DNA of 64,000 nucleotides from G963663525 sp963663525 (GTDB lineage Bacteria; Myxococcota_A; SURF-8; G963663525): positions 1,178,001 to 1,242,000 of the forward strand of contig CAXXHC010000003.1 of assembly GCA_963663525.2 (NCBI GenBank). The letters are read 5' to 3'. The notes under the pieces were generated by a model. The model was not told the DNA's origin and did no database searches. It was given only the letters and a program-made list of their open reading frames with translations. The position numbers and the translations under genes were made by a program. Positions 40,767 to 49,210 of this stretch are shown piece after piece; the first letter of the stretch is position 1; each line of letters opens with the position of its first letter.

Positions 40767-41306
40767 ATGGCGAGGCTGAGAACAGTATACCAGGAGAAGG
40801 TTGTTCCGCTGATGCGGGATGAATTCAAATACAAGAATCCGATGCAGGTTCCGCGCCTGTCGAAGATCATCGTGAATATGGGCTTGGGGGAGGCGATTGC
40901 CAACCCGAAGATCATCGAATCCGCCGTGGACGAGCTTCGTACAATCACCGGTCAGCAACCGGTGGTGACCCAGGCACGCAAGTCCATCGCGCAGTTCAAA
41001 CTGCGTGAAGGGATGAAGATCGGCGCGAAGGTCACGTTGCGTGGTCCGCGTATGTACGAATTCCTGGACCGCCTGCTCAATGTGGCCCTGCCGCGCGTGC
41101 GCGACTTCAAGGGCGTGAGCAACAAAGCTTTCGACGGTCGCGGCAACTACACGCTGGGAATTCGTGAGGAAATCATTTTTCCGGAAATCGATTACGACAA
41201 GATCGACAAGATCAAGGGTTTGAACATAACGATCGTAACGACAGCCGAAACCGACGACGAAGCGCGTAGGCTGTTGAAGCATTTTGGTATGCCGTTCAAG
41301 AATTGA
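40767..41306 (+). CDS. rplE: Ribosomal protein L5
   Basis: This 179-residue 5S rRNA-binding protein shows VPRLSKIIVNMGLGEA, TGQQPVVTQARKSIAQFKLREG and LPRVRDFKGVSNKAFDGRGN. The stop overlaps an in-frame TTG of the next gene, but the better rpsN start lies 18 bases on. Confidence 0.98.
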   Translation: MARLRTVYQEKVVPLMRDEFKYKNPMQVPRLSKIIVNMGLGEAIANPKIIESAVDELRTITGQQPVVTQARKSIAQFKLREGMKIGAKVTLRGPRMYEFLDRLLNVALPRVRDFKGVSNKAFDGRGNYTLGIREEIIFPEIDYDKIDKIKGLNITIVTTAETDDEARRLLKHFGMPFKN

Positions 41307-41323
41307 ACGTCAAGGAGGATCAA

Positions 41324-41509
41324 TTGGCCAGAAAAGCATTGAAGGTCAAGGCGAAGAGGATTCCCAAATTCAAAGTCCGGGCGTACAATCGCTGTCCGCT
41401 ATGCGGTCGGTCGAGAGGGTATCACCGGAAGTTTGATATGTGCAGGATCTGCTTGCGAAAAAACGCCTCGAATGGACTGATTCCGGGCGTAATCAAGTCG
41501 AGCTGGTAA
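41324..41509 (+). CDS. rpsN: Ribosomal protein S14, zinc-binding (type Z)
   Basis: This 61-residue form is exactly the standard type Z length. Zinc cysteines are in RCPLCGRSRG and MCRICLRK. The TTG at 41324 lies 5 bases after AAGGAGG and gives ARKALKVKAKR; the longer in-frame TTG at 41303 would translate through that ribosome site. Confidence 0.95.
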   Translation: MARKALKVKAKRIPKFKVRAYNRCPLCGRSRGYHRKFDMCRICLRKNASNGLIPGVIKSSW

Positions 41510-41573
41510 TTTTTACCCGCCTGAGAACGGTAACGGGCTGGAAATCCGGGCCAAGGACTGTGAGGTTTGACCG

Positions 41574-41972
41574 ATGACGATGACCGATCCCATCGCGGAT
41601 ATGCTAACGAGAATCCGCAACGCGAATCAAGCCAACCTGAAAAAGGTGGTTTGTCCGGCATCGAAGATAAAAGCCAATATCCTTGATATCTTCACCCAAG
41701 AAGGATTTATCAAAGGATATAAACGCGCCAGCGTAGACGGAAAAGGCGTGCTCGTGATTCTGTTGCGGTATTCCGAGGAAAACACCCCCGTGATTACCGG
41801 ACTGAAAAGGAACAGCCGCCCCGGTCTGCGCTACTACGTGCGCAAGGACAAAATTCCAAAGATCCGTAACGGCATGGGCTGCGCCGTCATTTCCACGAGC
41901 CGTGGGGTGATGAGCGACCGCCAGGCACGCCGAGCGCAGATCGGCGGCGAAGTGATCTGTTCCATCTGGTAG
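41574..41972 (+). CDS. rpsH: Ribosomal protein S8
   Basis: This 132-residue central-domain protein is the repressor of spc operons in enterobacteria. It shows TDPIADMLTRIRNANQ, GLKRNSRPGLRYYVRKD and STSRGVMSDRQARRAQIGGE. ATG 41574 or 41580 could start it; both follow GTGAGG. Confidence 0.97.
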   Translation: MTMTDPIADMLTRIRNANQANLKKVVCPASKIKANILDIFTQEGFIKGYKRASVDGKGVLVILLRYSEENTPVITGLKRNSRPGLRYYVRKDKIPKIRNGMGCAVISTSRGVMSDRQARRAQIGGEVICSIW

Positions 41973-41987
41973 AAAGGAAGGCGAGGA

Positions 41988-42533
41988 ATGTCACGCATCG
42001 GGAAACTGCCGATCCCCTTGCCTCCGAAGGTCGAGGTCAAGGTGGACGGAAACATGGTTTCGGTCAAAGGGCCGTTCGGACAACTCGAAACGGAAGTCCG
42101 GCCTGAGGTCGAAGTCAAGGTTGAAGAAAACGAAGTCATTTGCATCCGCAAAGGCGAAGATCGCCAATCCGGAGCATACCACGGACTCTACCGCGCCCTT
42201 ATCAACAATATGGTCGTGGGAGTCTCCTCGAAGTTCAAAAAGGAACTGAGCGTGGTCGGCGTCGGGTACAAGGTCGAGCTGAAGGGACGCGAGATCCATT
42301 TGCAGGTGGGCTATTCCCATCCGGTGGTCTTCCCGCTGCCTCAATCGGTGGATGCCGAAGTCGATCCGAAAGCGCTTTTGATAACGCTGACTTCGATCGA
42401 CAAGGAATTGCTCGGACAGACGGCGGCCAACATCCGCAAGATCCGTCCCCCGGAGCCTTACAAGGGCAAGGGTATACGTTACAAAGACGAACACGTGCGG
42501 CAGAAGGCTGGAAAAGCCGGAGCCAGAGGATAA
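41988..42533 (+). CDS. rplF: Ribosomal protein L6
   Basis: This 181-residue protein near the sarcin-ricin loop has two related domains. It shows MSRIGKLPIPLPPKVEV, HGLYRALINNMVVGV and the C-terminal RPPEPYKGKGIRYKDEHVRQKAGKAG. Normal length. Confidence 0.98.
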   Translation: MSRIGKLPIPLPPKVEVKVDGNMVSVKGPFGQLETEVRPEVEVKVEENEVICIRKGEDRQSGAYHGLYRALINNMVVGVSSKFKKELSVVGVGYKVELKGREIHLQVGYSHPVVFPLPQSVDAEVDPKALLITLTSIDKELLGQTAANIRKIRPPEPYKGKGIRYKDEHVRQKAGKAGARG

Positions 42534-42569
42534 ACCGCGCGCGAAGCGAATCATACGTCGGAGGATGGT

Positions 42570-43124
42570 ATGGGCCGACTGACCAAAAAACAGGAAATGC
42601 GTCTCGCTCGTAAAAAGCGGGTTCGCCGTAAAATTTCGGGAACCACAGAACGACCAAGAATGTCGGTTTTCCGAAGCATCAAGGAAACCTACGTGCAGGT
42701 CATCGACGATTCGTCGGAGAAGACGCTCGTGTCCGTTTCCAGCTTGGAGAAGGATCTTCGCGACCAGGTGAAGGCGATTCGCGAGCAGTGGGACCAAGGT
42801 GCCGCCGAGCGCGATGCCAAGCGTGAAAAAGCCCTTGCGGAAGCACAGGCCAAGGAAGAAGCTGCCGTGGCCAAGCAGGACTCCAAAAAGGGCAAGAAGA
42901 AGAAAAAAGACCAGGCCAAGCCGGTGGCGGCCCCCAAGAAAAAGGGCGGTCCGATCAACGAGACTCTCAACACCAAGATCGGAATGCTGGTGGGCGAAGC
43001 CATCGCCAAGCGCTGCCTGGAAAACGGAATCGAACAGGTCTCTTTCGATACCAACGGGTATCGCTACCATGGCCGGGTTCGCGCCCTGGCCGAAGGCGCT
43101 CGCAAGGCCGGGTTGAAATTGTAA
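42570..43124 (+). CDS. rplR: Ribosomal protein L18 with internal charged insertion
   Basis: L18 binds 5S rRNA in the central protuberance and is normally about 115-122 residues; this one is 184. Residues 1-64 (ARKKRVRRKISGTTERPRMS, YVQVIDD, KTLVSVSSLEKDLR) and 134-184 (KIGMLVGEAIAKRCLENGI, GYRYHGRVRALAEGARKAG) are normal. Between them lies an insertion of about 68 residues rich in Lys, Ala, Glu and Gln (EKALAEAQAKEEAAVAKQ, then KKGKKKKK), predicted helical or disordered. The frame is intact across it, so this is a real in-frame insertion at the loop where family members are short. Confidence 0.95.
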   Translation: MGRLTKKQEMRLARKKRVRRKISGTTERPRMSVFRSIKETYVQVIDDSSEKTLVSVSSLEKDLRDQVKAIREQWDQGAAERDAKREKALAEAQAKEEAAVAKQDSKKGKKKKKDQAKPVAAPKKKGGPINETLNTKIGMLVGEAIAKRCLENGIEQVSFDTNGYRYHGRVRALAEGARKAGLKL

Positions 43125-43157
43125 ACAGCGGTTTAAAGCCGAACCAAGGAGAAAACC

Positions 43158-43673
43158 GTGGTAGACAGAAGGTTTAAAGACAATCAGTCCCAGGATGAAT
43201 TCACCGATCGGATCATTCACCTCAATCGGGTGGCGAAGGTCGTCAAGGGCGGTCGTCGGTTTTCGTTCAGCGCCGTAGTCGTCGTGGGAGACGGCAACGG
43301 ACGGGTCGGAATCGGCAAAGGCAAGGCTCGCGAAGTTCCGGAAGCGATTCGCAAGGGAAGCGAACAGGCCAAACGCAACCTGATCCAGGTGCCGCTGGTC
43401 AACGAGACCATCCCTCACGCGGTCGAAGCCCGCTTCGGGTCCGCCAAGGTCGTGTTGAAGCCGGCTTCCCCCGGTACGGGGATCATCGCCGGGTCGGCGG
43501 TGCGTCTGATTCTCGAAGCAGCCGGAATTCCGAATATTCTTTCGAAGATCATCGGTTCCCGGAATCCGCACAACGTGTCCAAAGCTACGATGATTGGATT
43601 GCAGAATCTGACGACGATCGAAGAATATGCCAACAAACTGGGACGATCGAAGGAAGAATTCATCGAATCCTGA
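43158..43673 (+). CDS. rpsE: Ribosomal protein S5
   Basis: This 171-residue protein is important for accuracy and mRNA unwinding. It shows DRIIHLNRVAKVVKGGRRF, VGDGNGRVGIGKGKAREVPE and GTGIIAGSAVRLILEAAGI. The spectinomycin-relevant VVKGGRR loop is wild type. GTG start after AAGGAG. Confidence 0.98.
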   Translation: MVDRRFKDNQSQDEFTDRIIHLNRVAKVVKGGRRFSFSAVVVVGDGNGRVGIGKGKAREVPEAIRKGSEQAKRNLIQVPLVNETIPHAVEARFGSAKVVLKPASPGTGIIAGSAVRLILEAAGIPNILSKIIGSRNPHNVSKATMIGLQNLTTIEEYANKLGRSKEEFIES

Positions 43674-43705
43674 TTCCCAGTCGGGTTTCCCTAAGGAGAA
43701 GGACC

Positions 43706-43948
43706 ATGCCGGGCATCAAAGTGAAGCTGATTCGCAGCTACAGCGGGCGAACGGAAAAACAGAAAGCGACCTTGCGGGGCTTGGGACTCAAGCGCGTCGG
43801 TCAGGAAGTTCTGTTGCGCGATACAGCGCCGATCCGCGGAATGCTGTTCAAAGTGCAACACATGCTGGAAATCGAAGCCATCGAACAGACGCCACCGGTT
43901 CGCAGGCGTCCGGGCCGACCGGGCCGTAAAGATAACATGGAGGGCTAG
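43706..43948 (+). CDS. rpmD: Ribosomal protein L30 with basic C-terminal tail
   Basis: The L30 core (residues 1-60: IKVKLIRSYSGRTEKQKATL, GLKRVGQEVLLRDT, IRGMLFKVQHMLEIE) is standard. A tail of about 20 residues follows, RRRPGRPGRKDN in its middle, giving 80 residues instead of about 60. The RPGRPGR part resembles an AT-hook or general nucleic-acid-binding tail. ATG with AAGGAGAAGG. Confidence 0.94.
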   Translation: MPGIKVKLIRSYSGRTEKQKATLRGLGLKRVGQEVLLRDTAPIRGMLFKVQHMLEIEAIEQTPPVRRRPGRPGRKDNMEG

Positions 43949-43952
43949 GCCG

Positions 43953-44456
43953 ATGAAACTGCACGAAATCCCCAAGCCCAAAGGGGCAACGAAAAACCGT
44001 AAACGGGTCGGTCGCGGGATAGGTTCCGGAAACGGAAAAACGGCGGGCAAAGGCCACAAAGGCCAGCGCTCCCGGTCGGGTTACAACGACAAGCCAGCGA
44101 ACGAAGGCGGACAGATGCCTTTGAATCGGCGGCTGCCGAAATTCGGTTTCGTCAATATTTTCCGCAAGGAATACAACGAGATCAACCTGTACCGGCTCGC
44201 GGATCTGGGGTTGGAATACCTTGACGCGATTGCTCTGTACGAGGCCGGAAAAATCCGTCAGATCAAAGACGGCGTGAAACTGCTCGGTTCGGGAGAAATC
44301 GATCGTCCGATTCACTGTGTGGTGAGCCTGGCGACGAAATCCGCCCGCGAGAAGATCGAAAAGGCCGGTGGAAGCGTGGTCGAGTTGGGACGCGGCGAGA
44401 AAGTCCCCGAAGACTGGGAAGAGAAAATCGGTCGTAATAGCGTCGTGAGTGAATGA
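43953..44456 (+). CDS. rplO: Ribosomal protein L15
   Basis: This 167-residue late-assembly protein shows GATKNRKRVGRGIGSGNGKT, GHKGQRSRSGY, GGQMPLNRRLPKFGF and GKIRQIKDGVKLLGSGEI. It is slightly longer than the common 145-150 because of its C-terminal tail (EDWEEKIGRNSVVSE). It starts 4 bases after rpmD. Confidence 0.97.
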   Translation: MKLHEIPKPKGATKNRKRVGRGIGSGNGKTAGKGHKGQRSRSGYNDKPANEGGQMPLNRRLPKFGFVNIFRKEYNEINLYRLADLGLEYLDAIALYEAGKIRQIKDGVKLLGSGEIDRPIHCVVSLATKSAREKIEKAGGSVVELGRGEKVPEDWEEKIGRNSVVSE

Positions 44457-44479
44457 GCCGTAGGATGAAGGAGTAAGCT

Positions 44480-45808
44480 GTGGCTACCAGTTTCGGTAAC
44501 ATTGCAAGGATTCCAGAACTCAAGCGGCGGATTTTCTTTACACTCGCGCTCCTCGCCGTTTTCCGGATCGGGATTTTCATTACCACTCCGGGGGTCAACC
44601 GCGTGGCGATGTCGGAGTACATCGGAACGGCGGGTGGCGGTCTTTTCGGACTGTTCAACATGTTCACCGGCGGCGCCATGCAGCAGGTGTCCGTGTTCTC
44701 CCTGGGTATCATGCCCTACATTTCATCGTCCATTATTCTACAACTGCTGACGGTGATGTGGCCCTGGCTGGGACAGCTCAAAAAAGAAGGCGAAGCGGGC
44801 CGGGCGAAAATCACCCAGTACACGCGGTATGGTACGATCTTTCTCTCCGTGGTTCAGTCGTCGGCCATCGCCGTATGGCTGGAATCGCTGAAGGTGGGTT
44901 CCATGCCGGTGGTGGACCCCGAAATGACCGGCTGGGGCTTCCGGCTCATGACGATCATTTCGATGACCGCCGGTACGGCCTTCCTGATGTGGCTAGGTGA
45001 GCAGATCACCGAGCGCGGCATCGGTAACGGTATTTCGCTGATTATCTTCGCTGGTATCGTGGCAGGCATTCCTTCGGCCCTCAGTTCGACGATCGATTTC
45101 GTTCGCGGCGGACAGATCACCCCGCTGGTACTGCTGTTTTTGACGGTGCTGATGGTGATCGTGATTCTGGCCATCGTGTTCGTCGAGCGTTCTCAACGAA
45201 GGATTCCGGTGCAATACGCCAAGCGGGTGATCGGTCGCAAGCAGTACGGTGGGCAGTCCACCCACCTGCCTTTGCGTGTGAACACCGCAGGAGTGATTCC
45301 GCCGATTTTCGCCAGTTCGATCATCATGTTCCCGGCGACGATGGCCCAGTTTATCGACCATCCCATCGTGCAGAACATCCAGAACGCCCTGACTCCGGGA
45401 ACCTGGGTTTACAACAGCATTTACGTGGCGTTGATTATCTTCTTTGCGTTCTTCTACACGGCGGTTCAGTTCGACCCGATGGACGTGGCCGAGAACATGA
45501 AGAAAAACGGTGGATATATCCCCGGTATCCGGCCCGGCAAGAAAACGGCGGACTATATCGACAACGTGTTGTCGCGGATCACGGTATTCGGTTCGATTTA
45601 CCTGGCGGTCGTCTGCGTGCTGCCGATGTTTCTCCAGAGAGGACTTAACGTCCCCTTCTGGTTCGGCGGAACGGCGATTCTGATCGTCGTCGGCGTGGCG
45701 CTGGATACCAGCAGTCAGATCGAATCCCACCTGATTACGCGGCATTACGATGGGTTGTCCGGTGCGCGGGGGCCCCGTATTCGCGGTCGCCGAAGCAGCA
45801 CCCGTTGA
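44480..45808 (+). CDS. secY: Preprotein translocase subunit SecY
   Basis: This 442-residue, ten-span pore subunit of the Sec translocon shows ITTPGVN in the first span region, FNMFTGGAMQQVSVFSLGIMP of the plug area, GNGISLIIFAGIV, YAKRVIGRKQYGGQSTHLPL and the cytosolic loop NGGYIPGIRPGKKTADYI. GTG start with AAGGAG. It works with SecE (17917). Its place at the end of spc is conserved. Confidence 0.98.
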   Translation: MATSFGNIARIPELKRRIFFTLALLAVFRIGIFITTPGVNRVAMSEYIGTAGGGLFGLFNMFTGGAMQQVSVFSLGIMPYISSSIILQLLTVMWPWLGQLKKEGEAGRAKITQYTRYGTIFLSVVQSSAIAVWLESLKVGSMPVVDPEMTGWGFRLMTIISMTAGTAFLMWLGEQITERGIGNGISLIIFAGIVAGIPSALSSTIDFVRGGQITPLVLLFLTVLMVIVILAIVFVERSQRRIPVQYAKRVIGRKQYGGQSTHLPLRVNTAGVIPPIFASSIIMFPATMAQFIDHPIVQNIQNALTPGTWVYNSIYVALIIFFAFFYTAVQFDPMDVAENMKKNGGYIPGIRPGKKTADYIDNVLSRITVFGSIYLAVVCVLPMFLQRGLNVPFWFGGTAILIVVGVALDTSSQIESHLITRHYDGLSGARGPRIRGRRSSTR

Positions 45809-45847
45809 TGAGTTGACAGGGAAGGTAAGTCAAAAGGAGCGTTTGCA

Positions 45848-46495
45848 ATGAATTTGATCTTTTTAGGACCACCGGGAGCCGGAAAAGGCACGCAGGCCAA
45901 GAAAATCATCACCCGTTACGACATCCCGCAGATTTCGACCGGTGACATGCTTCGCGCCGCCGTGAAGGCCGGAACCGAGTTGGGCAAGGAAGCCGAAGCC
46001 TACATGAAGGCCGGAAAGCTGGTCACCGACGAGATCGTCATCGGCTTGATCGAAGAGCGGCTTCAGCAGGACGATTGCGGCAAGGGATTTTTGCTGGACG
46101 GCTTCCCCCGGACGGTCAGCCAGGCCGACGCTCTCTCCGGCGTGCTGGAGAAATTGGGAAAGACGCTGGAGCATGTCGTGTGCCTCAACGTGCCGGACGA
46201 AGAACTGATGAAACGCCTTACCGGTCGCCGCGTGTGCCGCAACTGCGGTGAGGAATACCACGTGATCTTCAAGGCGATTCCCGAAGACGGCAAATGCGCC
46301 AAGTGCGGGAGCGACGATATCTATCAGCGCACCGACGACAATGAAGAAACCATCGGCAATCGTCTGAAAGTGTACCACGAGCAGACCAAGCCGTTGATCG
46401 ACTACTACCAGGAACGCGGTTTCTTGCGCCTGATCGACGGTCTCGGCGGCATCGACGAGATTCACGGGCGCGTGCGAAGCGCGTTGGAAGGATAA
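45848..46495 (+). CDS. adk: Adenylate kinase, zinc-type lid
   Basis: This 215-residue enzyme interconverts ATP+AMP and 2 ADP. It has the P-loop GPPGAGKGT (residues 7-15), AMP-site STGDMLRAAV, LDGFPRTVSQA and a long LID domain with C-x-x-C twice (VCRNCGEEYH, KCAKCG), the zinc-stabilised form. Normal length. secY-adk-map is a common order. Confidence 0.98.
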   Translation: MNLIFLGPPGAGKGTQAKKIITRYDIPQISTGDMLRAAVKAGTELGKEAEAYMKAGKLVTDEIVIGLIEERLQQDDCGKGFLLDGFPRTVSQADALSGVLEKLGKTLEHVVCLNVPDEELMKRLTGRRVCRNCGEEYHVIFKAIPEDGKCAKCGSDDIYQRTDDNEETIGNRLKVYHEQTKPLIDYYQERGFLRLIDGLGGIDEIHGRVRSALEG

Positions 46496-46499
46496 GGTT

Positions 46500-47258
46500 T
46501 TGGGTGTCATACTGAAAACGCCCGATCAAATCGAGCGGATTCGGGACGCGGGCCGCATCGTCGGTGAAGTCCACGAAGCCCTCGAAAAAATGATCGAGCC
46601 GGGTATTAGCACCAAAGAGCTTGATGCTTTTGCCGAAAGTATGATACGAAAGCGTGGCGGGACACCCACATTCAAAGGATATCGTGGGTTTCCCGCCACA
46701 CTTTGCACTTCGAGAAACGAAGTCATCGTCCATGGCATTCCATCTTCGACGGATCGACTGGAAGAAGGCGATATCATCGGCATCGATCTCGGAGTGACGC
46801 TGAAGGGGTGGATCGGAGACGCCGCCCGCACCTGGAAGGTCGGCAAGGTGTCCGAACGCGCCGATTTGCTGGTGGAGGCCACCAGACGTTCTTTGACGTT
46901 GGCAATCGAGCAATCGTACCCCGGCAGGCGGCTGGGCGATATCGGCAATGCCATCCAGACGCACGTGGAATCTTTCGGGTTTTCGGTGGTGCGGGATTTC
47001 GTCGGCCATGGTGTCGGTCGCTATCTGCACGAGGAGCCGCAGGTCCGGCACTTCGGCATCGCGGGTCAGGGACGGCGGCTGAAAGAGGGGATGGTCATCG
47101 CCATCGAGCCGATGATCAACGAAGGCGTGTACGATATCGAGGTTTTGGACGACGAGTGGACCGCCGTCACGGCGGATCGGAAACTTTCGGCGCATTGGGA
47201 AAACACCATCGCAATTACCGCCGAAGGTCCGAAGATTTTAACGATAACCGGAGACTGA
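46500..47258 (+). CDS. map: Methionine aminopeptidase, type I
   Basis: This 252-residue metalloprotease removes initiator Met. Metal ligands are seen in GIDLGVTLKGWIGDAART (two Asp), GHGVGRYLHEEP (His), AIEPMI (Glu) and WENTIAIT (Glu); substrate His is in EVIVHGIPS. The start appears to be TTG at 46500, with GGATAAGG just upstream and only 4 bases after adk, so the spacing is tight and the start is less certain. Confidence 0.96.
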   Translation: MGVILKTPDQIERIRDAGRIVGEVHEALEKMIEPGISTKELDAFAESMIRKRGGTPTFKGYRGFPATLCTSRNEVIVHGIPSSTDRLEEGDIIGIDLGVTLKGWIGDAARTWKVGKVSERADLLVEATRRSLTLAIEQSYPGRRLGDIGNAIQTHVESFGFSVVRDFVGHGVGRYLHEEPQVRHFGIAGQGRRLKEGMVIAIEPMINEGVYDIEVLDDEWTAVTADRKLSAHWENTIAITAEGPKILTITGD

Positions 47259-47284
47259 GCGAACACAAAGGGACGAGGCATTCC

Positions 47285-47503
47285 ATGTCAAAAGAAGACA
47301 TGATCGTGGTAGATGGAATTATCGAGGAATCGTTGCCGAATGCAATGTTTCGTGTGAAGTTGGAAAACGAACATCTTGTGCTTTGCCATATTTCGGGCAA
47401 AATGCGTATGCACTTTATTAAAATTCTCCCCGGCGACCGGGTGAAGGTGGAACTGTCGCCTTATGACCTTACGCGGGGAAGGATCGTCTACCGGGAGAAA
47501 TGA
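47285..47503 (+). CDS. infA: Translation initiation factor IF-1
   Basis: This 72-residue OB-fold protein of exact family length blocks the A site during initiation. It shows MSKEDMIVVDGIIEESLPNA, HISGKMRMHFIKILPGDRV and SPYDLTRGRIVYR. ATG at 47285 with GGACGAGG upstream. The usual position is after map and before rpmJ. Confidence 0.97.
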   Translation: MSKEDMIVVDGIIEESLPNAMFRVKLENEHLVLCHISGKMRMHFIKILPGDRVKVELSPYDLTRGRIVYREK

Positions 47504-47534
47504 GTTTCGATCCCGAAAAGCATGGAGAACGACG

Positions 47535-47648
47535 ATGAAAGTCAGAGCCAGCGTGAAAAAAATTTGTGATAAATGCAAAATCATCCGTCGAAAAGGCAAA
47601 ATCCGGGTGATCTGCGAAAACCCCAAGCATAAGCAAGTCCAGGGCTGA
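47535..47648 (+). CDS. rpmJ: Ribosomal protein L36 (zinc-binding)
   Basis: This 37-residue protein shows MKVRASVKKICDKCKIIRRK and RVICENPKHKQVQG. The three Cys and one His that hold zinc are all present (C+ form). It lies 31 bases after infA and 15 before rpsM. Confidence 0.97.
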   Translation: MKVRASVKKICDKCKIIRRKGKIRVICENPKHKQVQG

Positions 47649-47663
47649 GAAAGGAGCTGAGAC

Positions 47664-48029
<366 letters not shown>

Positions 48030-48070
48030 CGGGATTGCAACCAACACAGGACTCTGAAAGGGCATAGACG

Positions 48071-48460
48071 ATGGCCAAAGGTGAAAGACGCCAGAAACGA
48101 CGGGTTCGGAAAAATATCCAGACGGGTATTGCCCATATCAATTCTACGTTCAACAATACCAAAATTACCATCACGGACGTTTCCGGCAACGTAATCGCCT
48201 GGAGCAGCGCCGGTGCGATGGGATTCCGGGGTTCGCGCAAAAGCACGCCGTTCGCCGCTCAGACTGCGGCGGAAGACTGCGCCAAGAAGGCGAAGGAACA
48301 CGGTCTGCAAAACATTTCCGTGTACGTTCGCGGTCCGGGTTCCGGTCGGGAAACCGCCCTTCGCGCATTGTCCAGCGCGGGGCTGAAAGTGACCCTGATT
48401 CGTGACGTGACCCCGATTCCGCACAATGGTTGCCGCGCGCCCAAAAGACGCCGCGTGTAA
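48071..48460 (+). CDS. rpsK: Ribosomal protein S11
   Basis: This 129-residue platform protein lies near the Shine-Dalgarno helix. It shows GIAHINSTFNNTKITITD, GAMGFRGSRKSTPFAAQ and the C-terminal DVTPIPHNGCRAPKRRRV. Normal length. Confidence 0.98.
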   Translation: MAKGERRQKRRVRKNIQTGIAHINSTFNNTKITITDVSGNVIAWSSAGAMGFRGSRKSTPFAAQTAAEDCAKKAKEHGLQNISVYVRGPGSGRETALRALSSAGLKVTLIRDVTPIPHNGCRAPKRRRV

Positions 48461-48538
48461 TGATCGAGCATTAGCGATATATGATGCTATATACGAATGG
48501 CCGGAGTAAGTGGATTCCGGCTTTCAAGGAGGAGACCA

Positions 48539-49171
48539 TTGGCTAGGTACACCCAGGCAAAATGCAAACTTTGCCGCCGCGAAGGCACGAAGCTCTTTCT
48601 GAAGGGCGAACGGTGTTTCACCGCGAAGTGCGCCATGGAGCAGAAGCGCCGCCCCTATCCCCCCGGCGAGCACGGGCAGCGCCGCAAGAAAACGACCGAC
48701 TACGGATTGCAGCTTCGTGAGAAGCAGAAAGTCCGTCGTATTTACGGGCTGTTGGAGAAGCAGTTCCGTCTGTACTTCAAAAAGGCCGACCGCATGAAAG
48801 GCGTCACCGGCGAGAACCTGCTGAGCCTGTGCGAACGCCGACTCGACAACGTAGTGTTCCGCCTGGGATTCGCGGGATCGCGCGACGAAGCGCGGCAGCT
48901 CGTTTCCCACCGGCATTTCATGCTCAACGGACGGCGTGTAAGCATTCCCAGCATTCTCGTCAAGGTCGGGGATGTCGTCGAAGTGGTCGAGCGCAGCCGC
49001 AAATCGCTGCCCATCACTACGGCCATGGAAACCATCGACCGCCGGGGACTTCCTCCTTGGCTGGAACTGGAAAAGAATACCTTTAAGGGAACGATTCGGG
49101 CGTTGCCGCAGCGTGAAGATATCCAGATGGAGATCAACGAGCGCCTGATCGTGGAATTGTACTCCAAATAA
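48539..49171 (+). CDS. rpsD: Ribosomal protein S4 (zinc-binding)
   Basis: This 210-residue primary 16S binder is often the alpha-operon repressor. It shows ARYTQAKCKLCRREGTKLFL with zinc cysteines, RPYPPGEHGQRRKK and the S4 RNA-binding fold (RRLDNVVFRLGFAGSRDEAR, HRHFMLNGRRV). The TTG at 48539 follows AAGGAGGAGACC and gives the canonical start; an in-frame start at 48497 is not family-like. Confidence 0.97.
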   Translation: MARYTQAKCKLCRREGTKLFLKGERCFTAKCAMEQKRRPYPPGEHGQRRKKTTDYGLQLREKQKVRRIYGLLEKQFRLYFKKADRMKGVTGENLLSLCERRLDNVVFRLGFAGSRDEARQLVSHRHFMLNGRRVSIPSILVKVGDVVEVVERSRKSLPITTAMETIDRRGLPPWLELEKNTFKGTIRALPQREDIQMEINERLIVELYSK

Positions 49172-49210
49172 CGCGATTTCTTGAGTGTCCGAAATCGGCG
49201 AGGGGAAGCA

